A stretch of DNA of 64,000 nt, from positions 434,001 through 498,000 of the forward strand of contig NZ_SWKM01000013.1 of the NCBI RefSeq assembly GCF_005871205.1, in the 5' to 3' direction. Positions 37,563 through 48,334 of this stretch are shown in pieces (the stretch's first letter is position 1; the number at the start of each line of letters is the position of its first letter). Both the position numbers and the translations under genes were made by a program. The notes under the pieces were generated by a model that saw only the letters and a program-made list of their open reading frames with translations, searched no databases and was not told the DNA's origin. Origin of the DNA: Marinobacter alexandrii (lineage in GTDB: Bacteria > Pseudomonadota > Gammaproteobacteria > Pseudomonadales > Oleiphilaceae).

Positions 37563-38477
37563 ATGGCGGCACGACACTTTCTGACACTGAACGACATGAC
37601 AACCACTGAGCTGGAAAGCCTGGTGGATCATGCCTCCAAACTCCGGAATGAGTGGCATCAGGGTAAGGTGCGGGACACCCTCAAGAATCGCGTTCTGGCG
37701 ATGATCTTCGAGAAATCCTCTACCCGGACCCGGGTGTCGTTCGAAGCCGGAATGGCACAGTTGGGCGGCTCGGCAATGTTCCTGTCACCGCGAGACACCC
37801 AACTTGGGCGCGGAGAACCGATTGAAGACTCCGCCATTGTCATTTCCAGCATGGTCGATGCGGTGATGATCCGTACCTTCGCCCATGAGACGGTCCAGCG
37901 TTTCGCTGCCGCCTCCCGGGCACCGGTCATCAACGCCCTGACCGACGACTTCCACCCGTGCCAGCTGCTGGCTGATATGCAAACCTACCGGGAACACCGC
38001 GGCAGCATTCGCGGTGCCACCGTGGCCTGGATTGGCGACGGCAACAACATGTGCCATTCCTACGTCAATGCGGCGGCACAATTCGATTTCCATCTTAATG
38101 TTGCCTGCCCGGAAGGCTACGAGCCCGACGCCGAGCTGCTGAAAACCCATGGCGACCGGGTAACAGTATTTCGGGACCCGGCCGAAGCGGCGCGCAGCGC
38201 CAACCTTCTGGTCACCGATGTCTGGGCGTCCATGGGCCAGGAAGAAGAACAGAAGATCCGCGAGCAGGCCTTCCGAAGCTACCAGATCAGCCCAGCGCTG
38301 ATGCAATTGGCCGACAAGGATGCTCTGTTTATGCATTGCCTGCCGGCCCACCGTGGCGAAGAAATTTCGGCTGACATGATGGAACACCCCAGCTCGGTGG
38401 TCTGGCACGAGGCCGAGAACCGGCTGCACGCTCAGAAAGCGTTGTTGGAGTTTCTCATCCTCAATCAGCTGAACTAA
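37563..38477 (+). CDS. argF: Ornithine carbamoyltransferase
   Basis: Makes citrulline from ornithine and carbamoyl phosphate in arginine synthesis. The 304-residue protein has the carbamoyl-phosphate motif SSTRTR, the HPCQ loop, the ornithine-binding [11 protein letters not shown] loop and the catalytic [10 protein letters not shown]. The single-gene anabolic form is of normal length. An ABC ATPase gene follows 4 bp later. Confidence 0.97.
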   Translation: MAARHFLTLNDMTTTELESLVDHASKLRNEWHQGKVRDTLKNRVLAMIFEKSSTRTRVSFEAGMAQLGGSAMFLSPRDTQLGRGEPIEDSAIVISSMVDAVMIRTFAHETVQRFAAASRAPVINALTDDFHPCQLLADMQTYREHRGSIRGATVAWIGDGNNMCHSYVNAAAQFDFHLNVACPEGYEPDAELLKTHGDRVTVFRDPAEAARSANLLVTDVWASMGQEEEQKIREQAFRSYQISPALMQLADKDALFMHCLPAHRGEEISADMMEHPSSVVWHEAENRLHAQKALLEFLILNQLN

Positions 38478-38481
38478 CCTC

Positions 38482-39555
<1,074 letters not shown>

Positions 39556-39561
39556 GCGCAG

Positions 39562-41043
39562 TCAGTCGTTGCAGACACGCTCAACAGCATCGATCCAGCC
39601 AGCGTACAGGGACTCCCGCAGCGAGGGACCCATGCGCGGCTCGAATCGGTGCTCGCATTCCCAAAGTTTGGCGATTTCCTCAAGACTGGAGTAGACCCCC
39701 GTTTGCAGGCCTGCCAGATAGGCCGCGCCCAGAGCGGTTGTCTCGGTGATTTTGGGGCGGTCCACGGTGACATCGAGGATATCGGCGAGGAACTGCATCA
39801 CCCAGTCGTTGACCACCATGCCGCCATCCACCCGCAAGGTTTTCAGGTGGGCACCGTCGTTCTGGATGGCCCGAATCAGGTCCTTGGTCTGGTAACACAC
39901 GGACTGAAGACCCGCCGTCACGATTTCGGCTATTCCGGTATCCCGGGTCAGCCCCATGATCGCGCCTCGGGCATGCGGGTCCCAGTGTGGTGCGCCCAGA
40001 CCGGTGAACGCGGGCACCAGGTACACCGGATTCTCAACACCTACAGACTCCGCATGCGCCGTAGATTCACTGGCGTGCTTGATCAGCTTCAGGCCATCCC
40101 TCAGCCACTGCATGGCAGCGCCAGCCACAAAGATGCTGCCCTCCATGGCATAGCAGGGTCTGCCATTGAGGCGGTAGGCCATGGTGGTTAGCAACCTGTT
40201 TTCCGATCGCAGCGCCTTATCGCCGGTATTCAGCATCAGGAAACAGCCGGTGCCGTAAGTGCTCTTCGCCATCCCCGGCTCGAAACACGCCTGCCCGATC
40301 AAGGCTGCGTGCTGGTCGCCGGCAACGCCGGCAATGGCAACCGGCGCCCCCAGCCACTCCGCCTGGGCGGTGCCATAATCTGCGGCGCTATCCAGCACCT
40401 CGGGCAGTAACGACCGGGGCACCCGGAACAGCTCCAGCAGCTTATCGTCCCAGTCCTGGTCGTGAATGTTGAACAATGCAGTACGAGAAGCATTGGTCGC
40501 ATCAGTGCAGTGGGACTCGCCACCGGTCAGATTCCACAGCAACCAGCTGTCAATGGTGCCGAAGGCCAGCTCACCGGCCTCGGCGCGGACCCTTGCGCCC
40601 TCGACGTTATCGAGAATCCAGGCGATTTTCGTGGCCGAGAAATAGGGGTCAATCAGCAGCCCGGTGCGCTCCACCACCGTATCCTCGTGGCCGTCGGTCT
40701 TAAGCTTTGTGCACAGGGACGCGGTGCGTCGGTCCTGCCAGACAATGGCATGGTAGATGGGCTTGCCAGTGCTGCGCTCCCAGATCACGGTGGTTTCACG
40801 CTGGTTGGTGATGCCGATACCCGAGAGATCAGCGGCCGCAACGTTTGCCTTTTCCAGGGCACCGCGACACACCGCCAGCGTACTCTCCCAGATCTCAATC
40901 GCGTCGTGCTCAACCCAGCCGTCCTGGGGGAAATACTGGTGAAACTCCTGTTGGTCAGAAGCAACACTGGCACCGGTGTCATCAAACACAATAGCGCGGG
41001 AGCTGGTAGTGCCCTGATCGACGGCAAGCAGGTAGCGAGTCAT
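39562..41043 (-). CDS. glpK: Glycerol kinase
   Basis: Phosphorylates glycerol to sn-glycerol-3-phosphate. The 493-residue FGGY-family protein begins [21 protein letters not shown]. It has the glycerol-binding GITNQRETT and [16 protein letters not shown] segments (here [14 protein letters not shown]), [10 protein letters not shown] and the C-terminal [17 protein letters not shown]. Length and motifs are normal. GGAGATC precedes the ATG. No glpF or glpD is adjacent in the window. It is convergent with the ABC ATPase, with a 6-bp gap. Confidence 0.97.
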   Translation of the reverse strand: MTRYLLAVDQGTTSSRAIVFDDTGASVASDQQEFHQYFPQDGWVEHDAIEIWESTLAVCRGALEKANVAAADLSGIGITNQRETTVIWERSTGKPIYHAIVWQDRRTASLCTKLKTDGHEDTVVERTGLLIDPYFSATKIAWILDNVEGARVRAEAGELAFGTIDSWLLWNLTGGESHCTDATNASRTALFNIHDQDWDDKLLELFRVPRSLLPEVLDSAADYGTAQAEWLGAPVAIAGVAGDQHAALIGQACFEPGMAKSTYGTGCFLMLNTGDKALRSENRLLTTMAYRLNGRPCYAMEGSIFVAGAAMQWLRDGLKLIKHASESTAHAESVGVENPVYLVPAFTGLGAPHWDPHARGAIMGLTRDTGIAEIVTAGLQSVCYQTKDLIRAIQNDGAHLKTLRVDGGMVVNDWVMQFLADILDVTVDRPKITETTALGAAYLAGLQTGVYSSLEEIAKLWECEHRFEPRMGPSLRESLYAGWIDAVERVCND

Positions 41044-41126
41044 AAAGATCTCCGTTTGTTTTTCCCGGATTCTAGCAGCAGTGGAAAAGCGAGGAGACCG
41101 AATGGGGCAAAAAAGGAGGGGAAAAT

Positions 41127-41151
41127 AAAAAAAGGGCCGGAAAACCGGCCC
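41127..41151 (-). terminator. Rho-independent terminator of the rstA-rstB operon
   Basis: GGGCCGG (41134-41140) and CCGGCCC (41145-41151) form a 7-bp stem with an AAAA loop. On the minus strand it is followed by T7 and ATTTT. It lies 150 bp beyond the rstB stop and 84 bp before the glpK start, so it separates the two leftward units. Confidence 0.9.
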
Positions 41152-41299
41152 TCAAATGACGAATGAAACAAGGAAAGTTCGTAAGAACTACAACCTCAAA
41201 AGCCATCCCTTACGCTCTTAGTATTAGCCAAGCGGTCACGTTCGTCCGTAGCGGTTGTGTAGCGACTTTGTTACATCTGGTTAGACCCTGGGCTGTAGA

Positions 41300-42874
41300 T
41301 CACACAATCGGGTCGATCGGCTTCTTACGCGGCCACACCAGGCTGAAACGCGCCCCACCCAACTCGTTACTGCGGCCTACAAAAGCCTGCCCGCCATGCC
41401 AATACAGGATGCGCCTGACAATGGACAAGCCCAGGCCATATCCGCCAGAAGTACGGGTTCGGCTGTCATCAAGGCGTGCAAAGGCGGTAAACACTTTTTC
41501 CCAATCTTCCTCTGGAACCCCGGAGCCGTCATCTTCAACGTCAATCCGGCAGTTGTCCTCGTCGATGCTGCAACGCACCAGCACCCGGCCAGCCGCGTAC
41601 CGACCAGCATTACCGACCAGGTTCTGAACAGCCCGGTGGATATAACGCGGCTCGACATCGGCAAGGGCCCATTGCTCGGAGGCCGGGTCAATATCAGCCT
41701 CGATTTTCAGTGCCGGTCGAATCAGCTGCTGCTCTGACACCACTTGCCGAACCAGATCGGTGACCGACGCCTCCTGCAACGAGAACACCGGCCCACCCTG
41801 CTCCAGCCGGGCGTAGGTCAGGATTTCATCAATCAGCTCATCCAGTTCCTGAATATCGCCATCGATGCCTTCGAGCTGCTTCTGCAGCCGCCCTTCATCC
41901 TGGCAGTCCTCGATCATCTGCACGCCGAACCGGATGCGGGCGACCGGCGTGCGCAGCTCATGGGAGACCGCGTGAATCATTTCACGCTGCACATTGACCA
42001 GACGCTGAATGTGCTCCGCCATGCCGTTAAAGGAGGCACCGAGGCGGGCAACCAGGGTTCCGGATCCGGTTTCCACCCGAGCGCCCATTTCACCGCGGGC
42101 AATGCGAACGGCCACCGACTCAACCTTCCTCAAGTTGCTGTCTACCGCACGCACACCAAGGAAAACCGCGACCGCGAGCACCCCGCCGACCACCGCCACC
42201 AGCAGCAAAACCACCGGCCAGGCCCAGGGCGTAAACGGGTGCGGCATGGCAATCCGGAACAGTTCACCATCGTCGAGCTGTAACAACACATGCCCCATAC
42301 CGATCGGGCCCTGCTTGTAAAACACCAGACCATCCCTGGCTACCTGCTCAAGCACCTCATCGGAAGGCAACAGGGCAGCATCGTTCACTGGCGTCACTTC
42401 AACATTGAGCGCCTCGGCAAGCCGGGACGACATGCTGACACGCTCCTCCGGGCCCGACGCCCGAAGATGCCAGCGCACGATCAGGGCGACCGCTTCAGCC
42501 ACCTCCTGGTAAGGATCGTCCAATTTCATCTGCAACACCCGGGCGTCGGGACCGGCTGCCAGAATCCGATAGCCAGCAGGGCTTGCCAGGGAGACAATCT
42601 GATCGTAGCCAAGGCGTTCCAGCGTTACCGGAGACAGGTCCAGCTCATCGGGAGAAGTCACTTCGAAGTCGTAGAGGGCACCGAGCCAGTGGTAGCGGTC
42701 GGCAGCATCGGGATCGGACTGGAGCCAACGCATCAGCGGCTCAGGGAAGCGCTCGTGCCAGAACTGGGACCTGACCGAATTAACCCCCACGAAGAGGGCG
42801 ACACAGACAACCAGGACCAGCGTCACCAAACCGGCAAAGCGCGCGTAAAGCTTAAGAAAGAACATCAGGGGCAT
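41300..42874 (-). CDS. rstB: Sensor histidine kinase, RstB-like
   Basis: A 524-residue inner-membrane kinase. Two membrane helices (about 12-32 and 220-243) flank a periplasmic sensor of about 185 residues. A HAMP domain follows, then HisKA with the His in IHAVSHELRTPVARIRF (the RstB-type H box), then an ATPase domain (N box HRAVQNLVGNAGRY; G boxes VEDDGSGVPEE and SGGYGLGLSIV). It starts 68 bp after the RstA-like regulator. It is longer than E. coli RstB, mainly through the sensor domain, so the stimulus may differ. Confidence 0.85.
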   Translation of the reverse strand: MPLMFFLKLYARFAGLVTLVLVVCVALFVGVNSVRSQFWHERFPEPLMRWLQSDPDAADRYHWLGALYDFEVTSPDELDLSPVTLERLGYDQIVSLASPAGYRILAAGPDARVLQMKLDDPYQEVAEAVALIVRWHLRASGPEERVSMSSRLAEALNVEVTPVNDAALLPSDEVLEQVARDGLVFYKQGPIGMGHVLLQLDDGELFRIAMPHPFTPWAWPVVLLLVAVVGGVLAVAVFLGVRAVDSNLRKVESVAVRIARGEMGARVETGSGTLVARLGASFNGMAEHIQRLVNVQREMIHAVSHELRTPVARIRFGVQMIEDCQDEGRLQKQLEGIDGDIQELDELIDEILTYARLEQGGPVFSLQEASVTDLVRQVVSEQQLIRPALKIEADIDPASEQWALADVEPRYIHRAVQNLVGNAGRYAAGRVLVRCSIDEDNCRIDVEDDGSGVPEEDWEKVFTAFARLDDSRTRTSGGYGLGLSIVRRILYWHGGQAFVGRSNELGGARFSLVWPRKKPIDPIV

Positions 42875-42942
42875 GTCATGAACCCTGGTACGGAACGCCG
42901 GTGCCTGCTAGAAAGGGTGCACCGGCTCCAGAGACTGAATTG

Positions 42943-43680
42943 TCAGGCTTCCTTTACGAACAGGTAGCCTTTACTGCGGACGGTCTTGATTCGACGGGGA
43001 TGGATGGGATCGTCGCCGATCTTTGGCCGAATGCGGGAGACCCGAACGTCGATGGAGCGATCCTGACCGTCGTATTCGATACCACGCAAGGCGGTGAAGA
43101 TCTCTTCGCGGCTCAGCACCCGTCCGGCGTTGCTCGCCAACAACCAGAGCAAGTCGAATTCCGCACTGGTCAGATCGATGCTGGCATCGCTCAGCCAGGC
43201 TTCGCGCATGGACCGGTCAACCACCAGGTCATTGAACTGCAGGCGGACCGGCTCTTCACCATTGGCTTCATTACCGGCGGCCTGCCCGGCTTCTGTCACA
43301 CGGCGCAGCATGGCGCGTATGCGGGCCAACAGCACGCGCGGCTTGGCCGGCTTTCCGATGTAATCATCCGCGCCCATTTCCAGACCAAGGACCTGATCCA
43401 GATCATCGGTGCGGGCTGTCAGCATGATGATGGGGCCGGAATAGAACGGACGCACCCGACGGCAGATCGACAAGCCATCCTCGCCCGGTAACATCAGATC
43501 CAGTACCACCAGATCCGGCTGCTCGTTACGGATGCGCTCAACTGCCGCACCACCGTGGGTTTCGAGCGAGACTTGCAGACCGTTACTCTCGAGATACTCA
43601 CGGGTCAGCTCGGCCAGTCGCTCATCGTCCTCAACAATGAGAATTCGCCAACTTTCGTTTGTCTGTTCCACGCCATCCAT
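42943..43680 (-). CDS. rstA: OmpR-type response regulator, RstA-like
   Basis: A 245-residue two-domain regulator. The receiver (about 12-130) has VEDDERL, LVVLDLMLPGEDG, MLTART and YIGKP. The winged-helix domain (about 150-243) has DLTSAEFDLLWLLASNAGRVLSREEI cut here to its core, and the RstA-like YDGQDRSIDVRVSRIR and KTVRSKGYLF. The ATG at 43680 is preferred to a longer frame. It is divergent from olsB, so the 248-bp region with the PHO-box array lies between the two genes. Confidence 0.87.
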   Translation of the reverse strand: MDGVEQTNESWRILIVEDDERLAELTREYLESNGLQVSLETHGGAAVERIRNEQPDLVVLDLMLPGEDGLSICRRVRPFYSGPIIMLTARTDDLDQVLGLEMGADDYIGKPAKPRVLLARIRAMLRRVTEAGQAAGNEANGEEPVRLQFNDLVVDRSMREAWLSDASIDLTSAEFDLLWLLASNAGRVLSREEIFTALRGIEYDGQDRSIDVRVSRIRPKIGDDPIHPRRIKTVRSKGYLFVKEA

Positions 43681-43840
43681 CTCTGATTTTGTTTTTCCAA
43701 TTGTGATTCGTACCGTTCGCCCGACAATACAGGCAACCTGCGGTAACAGCAATTATACATGCTATTCAGAAATATACATGGAACTCGGACTCTGTTACAG
43801 CCCGTGACAAAGCGCCTCTTCAACTTCGGCTGATCGAATC

Positions 43841-43880
43841 CTGTCATACAGACGTCACCCGCTCGTCATGGGTGTGTCAC
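43841..43880 (+). promoter_or_regulatory. Four-fold PHO-box (PhoB) half-site array before olsB
   Basis: Four direct repeats with a GTCA core at exactly 11-bp spacing: CTGTCAT (43841), ACGTCAC (43852), TCGTCAT (43863) and GTGTCAC (43874). The PhoB consensus is CTGTCAT-N4-CTGTCAT. The repeats have the orientation of olsB, and CATAGG (43889-43894) could be the -10, 8 bp beyond the last repeat. PhoB sites normally replace the -35 in this geometry. Confidence 0.8.
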
Positions 43881-43928
43881 ACCGGCTTCATAGGCTTGTC
43901 GGGAAATGGACACAAAAGAGACCATGCC

Positions 43929-44690
43929 ATGACCGGACAAACCGCGAGACCACGTCGAAGCGCTCGTCGCCTGACCAGCGACATCACCCGTAGCCCCGAT
44001 TTGATTGAAGCGGCGCAGCGTCTGCGCTACCAGGTGTTTTCGGAAGAATACGGCAGTGATCTTGGTGCCGAGGTGCCAGGACTGGATCGCGATTCCTTCG
44101 ACGACGTCTGCGACCATCTGATCGTTACCGACAGCGACAGCGGTGAGCTGGTTGCCACCACCCGGATTCTGCACCAGACCGACACCGAACTGGTCGGCGG
44201 CTTTTATTCCACCGGCGAATTCGATCTGTCTGCCCTGAACCAGTTGCCCGGTACCGTTGCCGAACTGGGCCGCACCTGTGTGCACCCAGACTACCGCAAT
44301 GGCGCGACCATTGGATTGCTGTGGTCTGCCGTGGCTGAATATCTGATTGCCCGCAACGTTGACTACGTGATCGGTTGCGCCAGCATCAGCATGGCCGATG
44401 GCGGCCTGAAAGCCTGGCGGATCGCCCGTCATCTGCAGCGCGAGTATCTGGCAAACGACGAGTATCGAGTGTTTCCCCGACGAAAACTGCCACACCTGAC
44501 CCACGTCGTGGATGAAACCCGGCCGGTCACCATTCCACCGCTGATCAAGGCCTACATGCGGCTTGGCGCCAAAGTATGCGGTGAGCCCTGCTGGGATCCG
44601 GAGTTCCGGTGCGCCGATTTGCTGGTCTTACTGGAAGTAAAAAATCTGGCCACTCGCTACAGCCGGCATTTTCTGGGCAAGGCCTCGTAA
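43929..44690 (+). CDS. olsB: L-ornithine N-alpha-acyltransferase OlsB
   Basis: Transfers a 3-hydroxyacyl group from acyl-ACP to ornithine, giving lyso-ornithine lipid. The 253-residue protein has the autoinducer-synthase-like acyltransferase fold of OlsB: AAQRLRYQVFSEEYG, TVAELGRTCVHPDYRNG and YVIGCASISMADGG. The ATG at 43929 is chosen; the open frame continues 19 codons upstream to a GTG at 43872 that lies inside the PHO-box array. The acyltransferase olsA follows 46 bp later, so both steps are encoded together. Confidence 0.9.
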   Translation: MTGQTARPRRSARRLTSDITRSPDLIEAAQRLRYQVFSEEYGSDLGAEVPGLDRDSFDDVCDHLIVTDSDSGELVATTRILHQTDTELVGGFYSTGEFDLSALNQLPGTVAELGRTCVHPDYRNGATIGLLWSAVAEYLIARNVDYVIGCASISMADGGLKAWRIARHLQREYLANDEYRVFPRRKLPHLTHVVDETRPVTIPPLIKAYMRLGAKVCGEPCWDPEFRCADLLVLLEVKNLATRYSRHFLGKAS

Positions 44691-44736
44691 GGTGCCTTTT
44701 AGCCTGCCAGTGACACGCCAAAACGGAAGATCTTCC

Positions 44737-45555
44737 ATGGCATGGCTCAGACTCACCTCCCGGCTGACCGCGTTTTGCCTGTTCCTGGCGGCGACAGTGC
44801 TGCTGGCATCCAGCCTCCTGGCGTTCGATGTGCTGACCCGCCGGCAAATTGATCGAACGCCTTGGGCACGCCGTTGCTTCCGATTAGCGTGCCGGTGTCT
44901 CGGTTTTCAGATTCGGGTTCACGGCGCCACGCCCGAACGCAACGTCCTGTACGTGAGCAACCACATCAGCTGGTCCGATATCCCGATTTTGGGCAGCTTG
45001 ACCCCGATCCTGTTCCTGTCGAAGGCGGAAGTGAGCGACTGGCCCATCATTGGCTGGCTGGCGCAGCAGGCCGGCACCCTGTTTATCAAACGCGGGGGTG
45101 GGCGGGCCAGGCGAGTTCGAGCTTCGATTACGGAAAAACTTCAGGCGGGAGAGTCGGTGTTGGTATTTCCGGAAGGCACCACCGGTTTCGGCTTAACAGT
45201 GCTTTCCTTTCACGGCCTGCTGCTCGGCGCCGCCGCCGACTGCGAGTCGCCCATCCAGCCGGTGACCATCAGCTATCGCCGCGCTGGACGCCCGGACCAT
45301 TTGGCTCCGTTCGTAGGCGACGATGCGTTCCACAGCCACCTGGTCACGCTGCTGAAACAGCCACCGACCCAGGTCGATGTCGTGTTCCACCCGGCGATTC
45401 GGGTCGAGCCCGAGCTGACCTCATCGCAATTGGCGCTCCAGCTCCGAAACACTGTCCAGGGCGGTCTGTCGCAGATTCAGGCCGGAGCTCTGGATCGCGC
45501 CGGGAGCAACATCATTAGAACAGCGGGTGGCCCTGAGCCATCTCATCCTCGGTAG
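44737..45555 (+). CDS. olsA: Lyso-ornithine lipid O-acyltransferase OlsA
   Basis: Adds the second acyl chain to lyso-ornithine lipid; the family also includes PlsC-type lysophosphatidate acyltransferases. The 272-residue protein has an N-terminal membrane segment (about 9-28), the catalytic NHISWSDI (the NHxxxxD motif), GTLFIKRG and VFPEGTT. The ATG at 44737, 6 bp after GGAAGA, is preferred to a GTG at 44692. The olsB context supports OlsA over plain PlsC. Its last 41 bp overlap the end of the convergent slyD. Confidence 0.85.
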   Translation: MAWLRLTSRLTAFCLFLAATVLLASSLLAFDVLTRRQIDRTPWARRCFRLACRCLGFQIRVHGATPERNVLYVSNHISWSDIPILGSLTPILFLSKAEVSDWPIIGWLAQQAGTLFIKRGGGRARRVRASITEKLQAGESVLVFPEGTTGFGLTVLSFHGLLLGAAADCESPIQPVTISYRRAGRPDHLAPFVGDDAFHSHLVTLLKQPPTQVDVVFHPAIRVEPELTSSQLALQLRNTVQGGLSQIQAGALDRAGSNIIRTAGGPEPSHPR

Positions 45556-45985
45556 CTTCCCGGCGGCCTACGATCTCCAGATCGAAGTACAGGGTGAAGC
45601 CGGCCAGCGGATGATTGGCATCAACCTTGACCAGGTTTCCATCAATGGAGACGACCTGAACAATTTGTGCCTCATCACCGGTATTGGTCTGAAACTTCAT
45701 GCCGATCTGGAGATCCTCGACACCCTCAAACAGCGAGCGGGGCACCTTGCGGATCAGCTCGGGGTTGTGTTCGCCGTACGCCATCGCCGGCGGTACCGTG
45801 ACCTCCAGGCAATCACCGACGTTGCGATCCTTAACCGCTTTCTGAATACCCTCGATGATGTCCGGGCTGCCATAAATAAAGTGCAGCGGCTCGCTGCCTT
45901 CGGAAGTATCGACAAGTTCGCCGATCTTGTTTTTCAGCACGTAGTGAACGGTGAAAACGTCAGGTTTGGTTTGTGAGACATCCAT
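45515..45985 (-). CDS. slyD: FKBP-type peptidyl-prolyl isomerase, SlyD-like
   Basis: A 156-residue prolyl isomerase and chaperone with an inserted-in-flap (IF) domain. The FKBP core (VHYVLKNKIGELVDTS) is interrupted by the IF region (AYGEHNPELIRKVPRSLFEGVEDL). The conserved DANHPLAGFTLYFDLEIVGRR end, then EATEDEMAQGHPLF, align with SlyD. It lacks the His/Cys-rich metal-binding tail of E. coli SlyD, so a role in nickel handling is not supported. It starts 5 bp after the CoA-transferase-like gene and overlaps olsA tail to tail. Confidence 0.9.
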   Translation of the reverse strand: MDVSQTKPDVFTVHYVLKNKIGELVDTSEGSEPLHFIYGSPDIIEGIQKAVKDRNVGDCLEVTVPPAMAYGEHNPELIRKVPRSLFEGVEDLQIGMKFQTNTGDEAQIVQVVSIDGNLVKVDANHPLAGFTLYFDLEIVGRREATEDEMAQGHPLF

Positions 45986-45990
45986 CAGGC

Positions 45991-48195
45991 TTATGGGTTT
46001 CCTGTGTCGGTTGGTGTGTCATTCAGTTGCAGACCGTAAATCACGAGGCGCTGATCCAGCTTTTCCCGCAGCCCTGACGGCTGCGCTAGCCCCATCCGCT
46101 CAAGCAATGGCGCAAAACGATTGTCGTCATCCCGGGCCCTGACGGCCTGCAATAGTGTCGACAGTTTACCACGGCGGGTTGCCGTTGCGGCTTTCAGGGT
46201 TTTAAGGGCTTTCCCTAACGTCAGTTCCTCGTCGGTAAAATCCCGCCCGAACGGGAACGCCGGAAACACATCCGCATCGCCCCCGGCCGTAATAGCTGCC
46301 TGAATCGCTTCCGGCGTATTGTCACACCAGTCCGCCGGCAGCTGGAAATCCACAGCCACCTTGCCGGCCTTCTGGGCCTGCTTCAGCAATCCGGGCTGAA
46401 AACGGGAATCGGCAATACGGATCAGCCGGAGATAGACCTGTTCGTCGGACTGGCCCCGCAGATCGGCGATGCCGTATTCGGTGATGACAATATCGCGCAG
46501 ATGCCGGGGAATGGTGCAGTGGGCGTAGTTGAAGACAACGTTGGAGACGGCCTTTCCACCGGACTGGCGAGTAGCCCGCAGAGTGACGATGGACCGGGCT
46601 CCGGGTAGCTCATGGGCCATGGCGACAAAGTTGTACTGGCCGCCCACGCCGCTGACCACGCGACCATCCGCCAGCCCGTCCGACACTGCGGCACCGCCCA
46701 GGGTATACATCATGGTGGAATTGACAAACCGGCTGTGGAGCCGCTGTGCCGCTTTCAGCCGCTGGTCGCCAAAGCGATGATCATACAGGTGATTGATGAA
46801 ATTGACGCTGGTCATACAGATCTGGTCCCGGCGCTCGTCACTCAGGTCCCGCAGCGACTGATAAAACCTCTCTGGCCCGACGTAGAAGCCGCCGTGCATG
46901 GTTACTCCGCCCTTCAGACGCGACCCAAGCGCCAGCGACTTAATGGCCTCCCGGGCCTGGGGATCATCCAGATCCCCATCCACCGACTCGGAGCCCACAA
47001 GCAAACGGCCGCCCCGGAGTTCCACGGTATCCCGAAGGATGCCCAACCGGACCAGCCAGGCCACATCCCGGGCCCGCATGGGTGAATCGATCAGCTGTTC
47101 GCGACGAAGCACATCCAGGGATTCCATCGTCACCTGCTCACTCAGCTCGCCCCGATTGATCAGGATCTGCAAACCGGCATGGTCGAAGACCTCACGCCTT
47201 AGAATGCCCGCCTGCATCAGGTACAGAAAACCATCCACCATCATCTCGCTGCAGCCATACAGCCCCCGCTCAAACGTGCCGGTGCCGCCGTCGGTCTCGG
47301 CCACAGGAAAACGCTCGGCAATTCTCAGATGATCGTACACCGCACGCCAGTGTTCGTTGTCCTTGTGGCGGAGGATGGCGCTGTGTACCAGGGCCGCCCC
47401 CAGGGAACCAATGCCCACCTGCAGGGTGCCGCCGTCTTTCAACAGGGCGCTGGCGTAAAAACCTATCAGGTGATCTTCCGGGCTGATGGCCATCTCCGGC
47501 GCCGAGAACAACGGGTAATCGGTGGAGGGCTGCTCGAACACCACATCAAACGCCGACTCTTCCACGGCGCTATGGCGATCCATCCAGGGCAGGTTCCGAT
47601 TCATTTCCGCCACCAGAGCCACCGGCGTGCCCTGATCTTCGCGCGCCCGCAGCTCCGGGATCAGGTCGAGGGTCAGATCCGGATTGCAGCTCAGGCTGAC
47701 CATACCCTCGCGCCCCGCAGGTTCGCCCGGGGCGACCATCTGGGCCACCACATTGACGCCCTGCGCCATCAGATCCCGAACCGCATGGGTGTAATTGCTG
47801 CAGACGTAATGCCTCTGTTGCGATTTATTGTTGAGGTAGTTGCCGGCTTTAAAGAAAAACTCGGAGACCTGCACGTTATCCGGCAGGCGATTAGCGGAGA
47901 CGTCCCTGGCGTAGGCCAGTTCCGGAATCCGACCGTAGAGCCGGTCGGCAAAGGGGGTCAGAAATCGTTTTTCCAGTGACGAACCACCCCTGGGCGCCAA
48001 AAGCGACAGGGCGGTAACAATGTGCAGCTGGATTTCAGGATCAACCTTGGCACGCTGGTACAGGGCGTTAACGAACCGGATGGGTTTGCCAAGCCCCAGG
48101 GGCAGGCCAAGCGTGATGGTCTTCCCCACCCGATCAATCACTGCATCAACACAAGCCTCTACATCGTCTGAACGTCGACCAGTATCAGTCGCCAT
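45991..48195 (-). CDS. Acetyl-CoA hydrolase/CoA-transferase family protein
   Basis: A large (734-residue) protein of the acetyl-CoA hydrolase/transferase superfamily. The C-terminal half carries the AcCoA_hyd_C domain: SGVGGQYNFVAMAHELPGAR (split around a Gly-rich turn) and RDIVITEYGIADLRGQSDEQ. The N-terminal half resembles the first CoA-transferase domain, with LQVGIGSLGAAL. It is far longer than the 430-500 residues of typical acetate CoA-transferases. The substrate cannot be read. ATG at 48195 (AAGGAG, 7 bp) is preferred to a TTG two codons earlier. It probably forms an operon with slyD. Confidence 0.8.
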   Translation of the reverse strand: MATDTGRRSDDVEACVDAVIDRVGKTITLGLPLGLGKPIRFVNALYQRAKVDPEIQLHIVTALSLLAPRGGSSLEKRFLTPFADRLYGRIPELAYARDVSANRLPDNVQVSEFFFKAGNYLNNKSQQRHYVCSNYTHAVRDLMAQGVNVVAQMVAPGEPAGREGMVSLSCNPDLTLDLIPELRAREDQGTPVALVAEMNRNLPWMDRHSAVEESAFDVVFEQPSTDYPLFSAPEMAISPEDHLIGFYASALLKDGGTLQVGIGSLGAALVHSAILRHKDNEHWRAVYDHLRIAERFPVAETDGGTGTFERGLYGCSEMMVDGFLYLMQAGILRREVFDHAGLQILINRGELSEQVTMESLDVLRREQLIDSPMRARDVAWLVRLGILRDTVELRGGRLLVGSESVDGDLDDPQAREAIKSLALGSRLKGGVTMHGGFYVGPERFYQSLRDLSDERRDQICMTSVNFINHLYDHRFGDQRLKAAQRLHSRFVNSTMMYTLGGAAVSDGLADGRVVSGVGGQYNFVAMAHELPGARSIVTLRATRQSGGKAVSNVVFNYAHCTIPRHLRDIVITEYGIADLRGQSDEQVYLRLIRIADSRFQPGLLKQAQKAGKVAVDFQLPADWCDNTPEAIQAAITAGGDADVFPAFPFGRDFTDEELTLGKALKTLKAATATRRGKLSTLLQAVRARDDDNRFAPLLERMGLAQPSGLREKLDQRLVIYGLQLNDTPTDTGNP

Positions 48196-48334
48196 TGCCA
48201 AGCTCCTTATGGATCAATCCGGCTGTTGTTACGGGCGATGATCACACGACACCTGAACGCTGGCAATGTGCCAGATCAGGTTTGCGACAGAGAGATTAGT
48301 AATGCGAGGAGAAGAACAAACGGGACAGGGAGAG

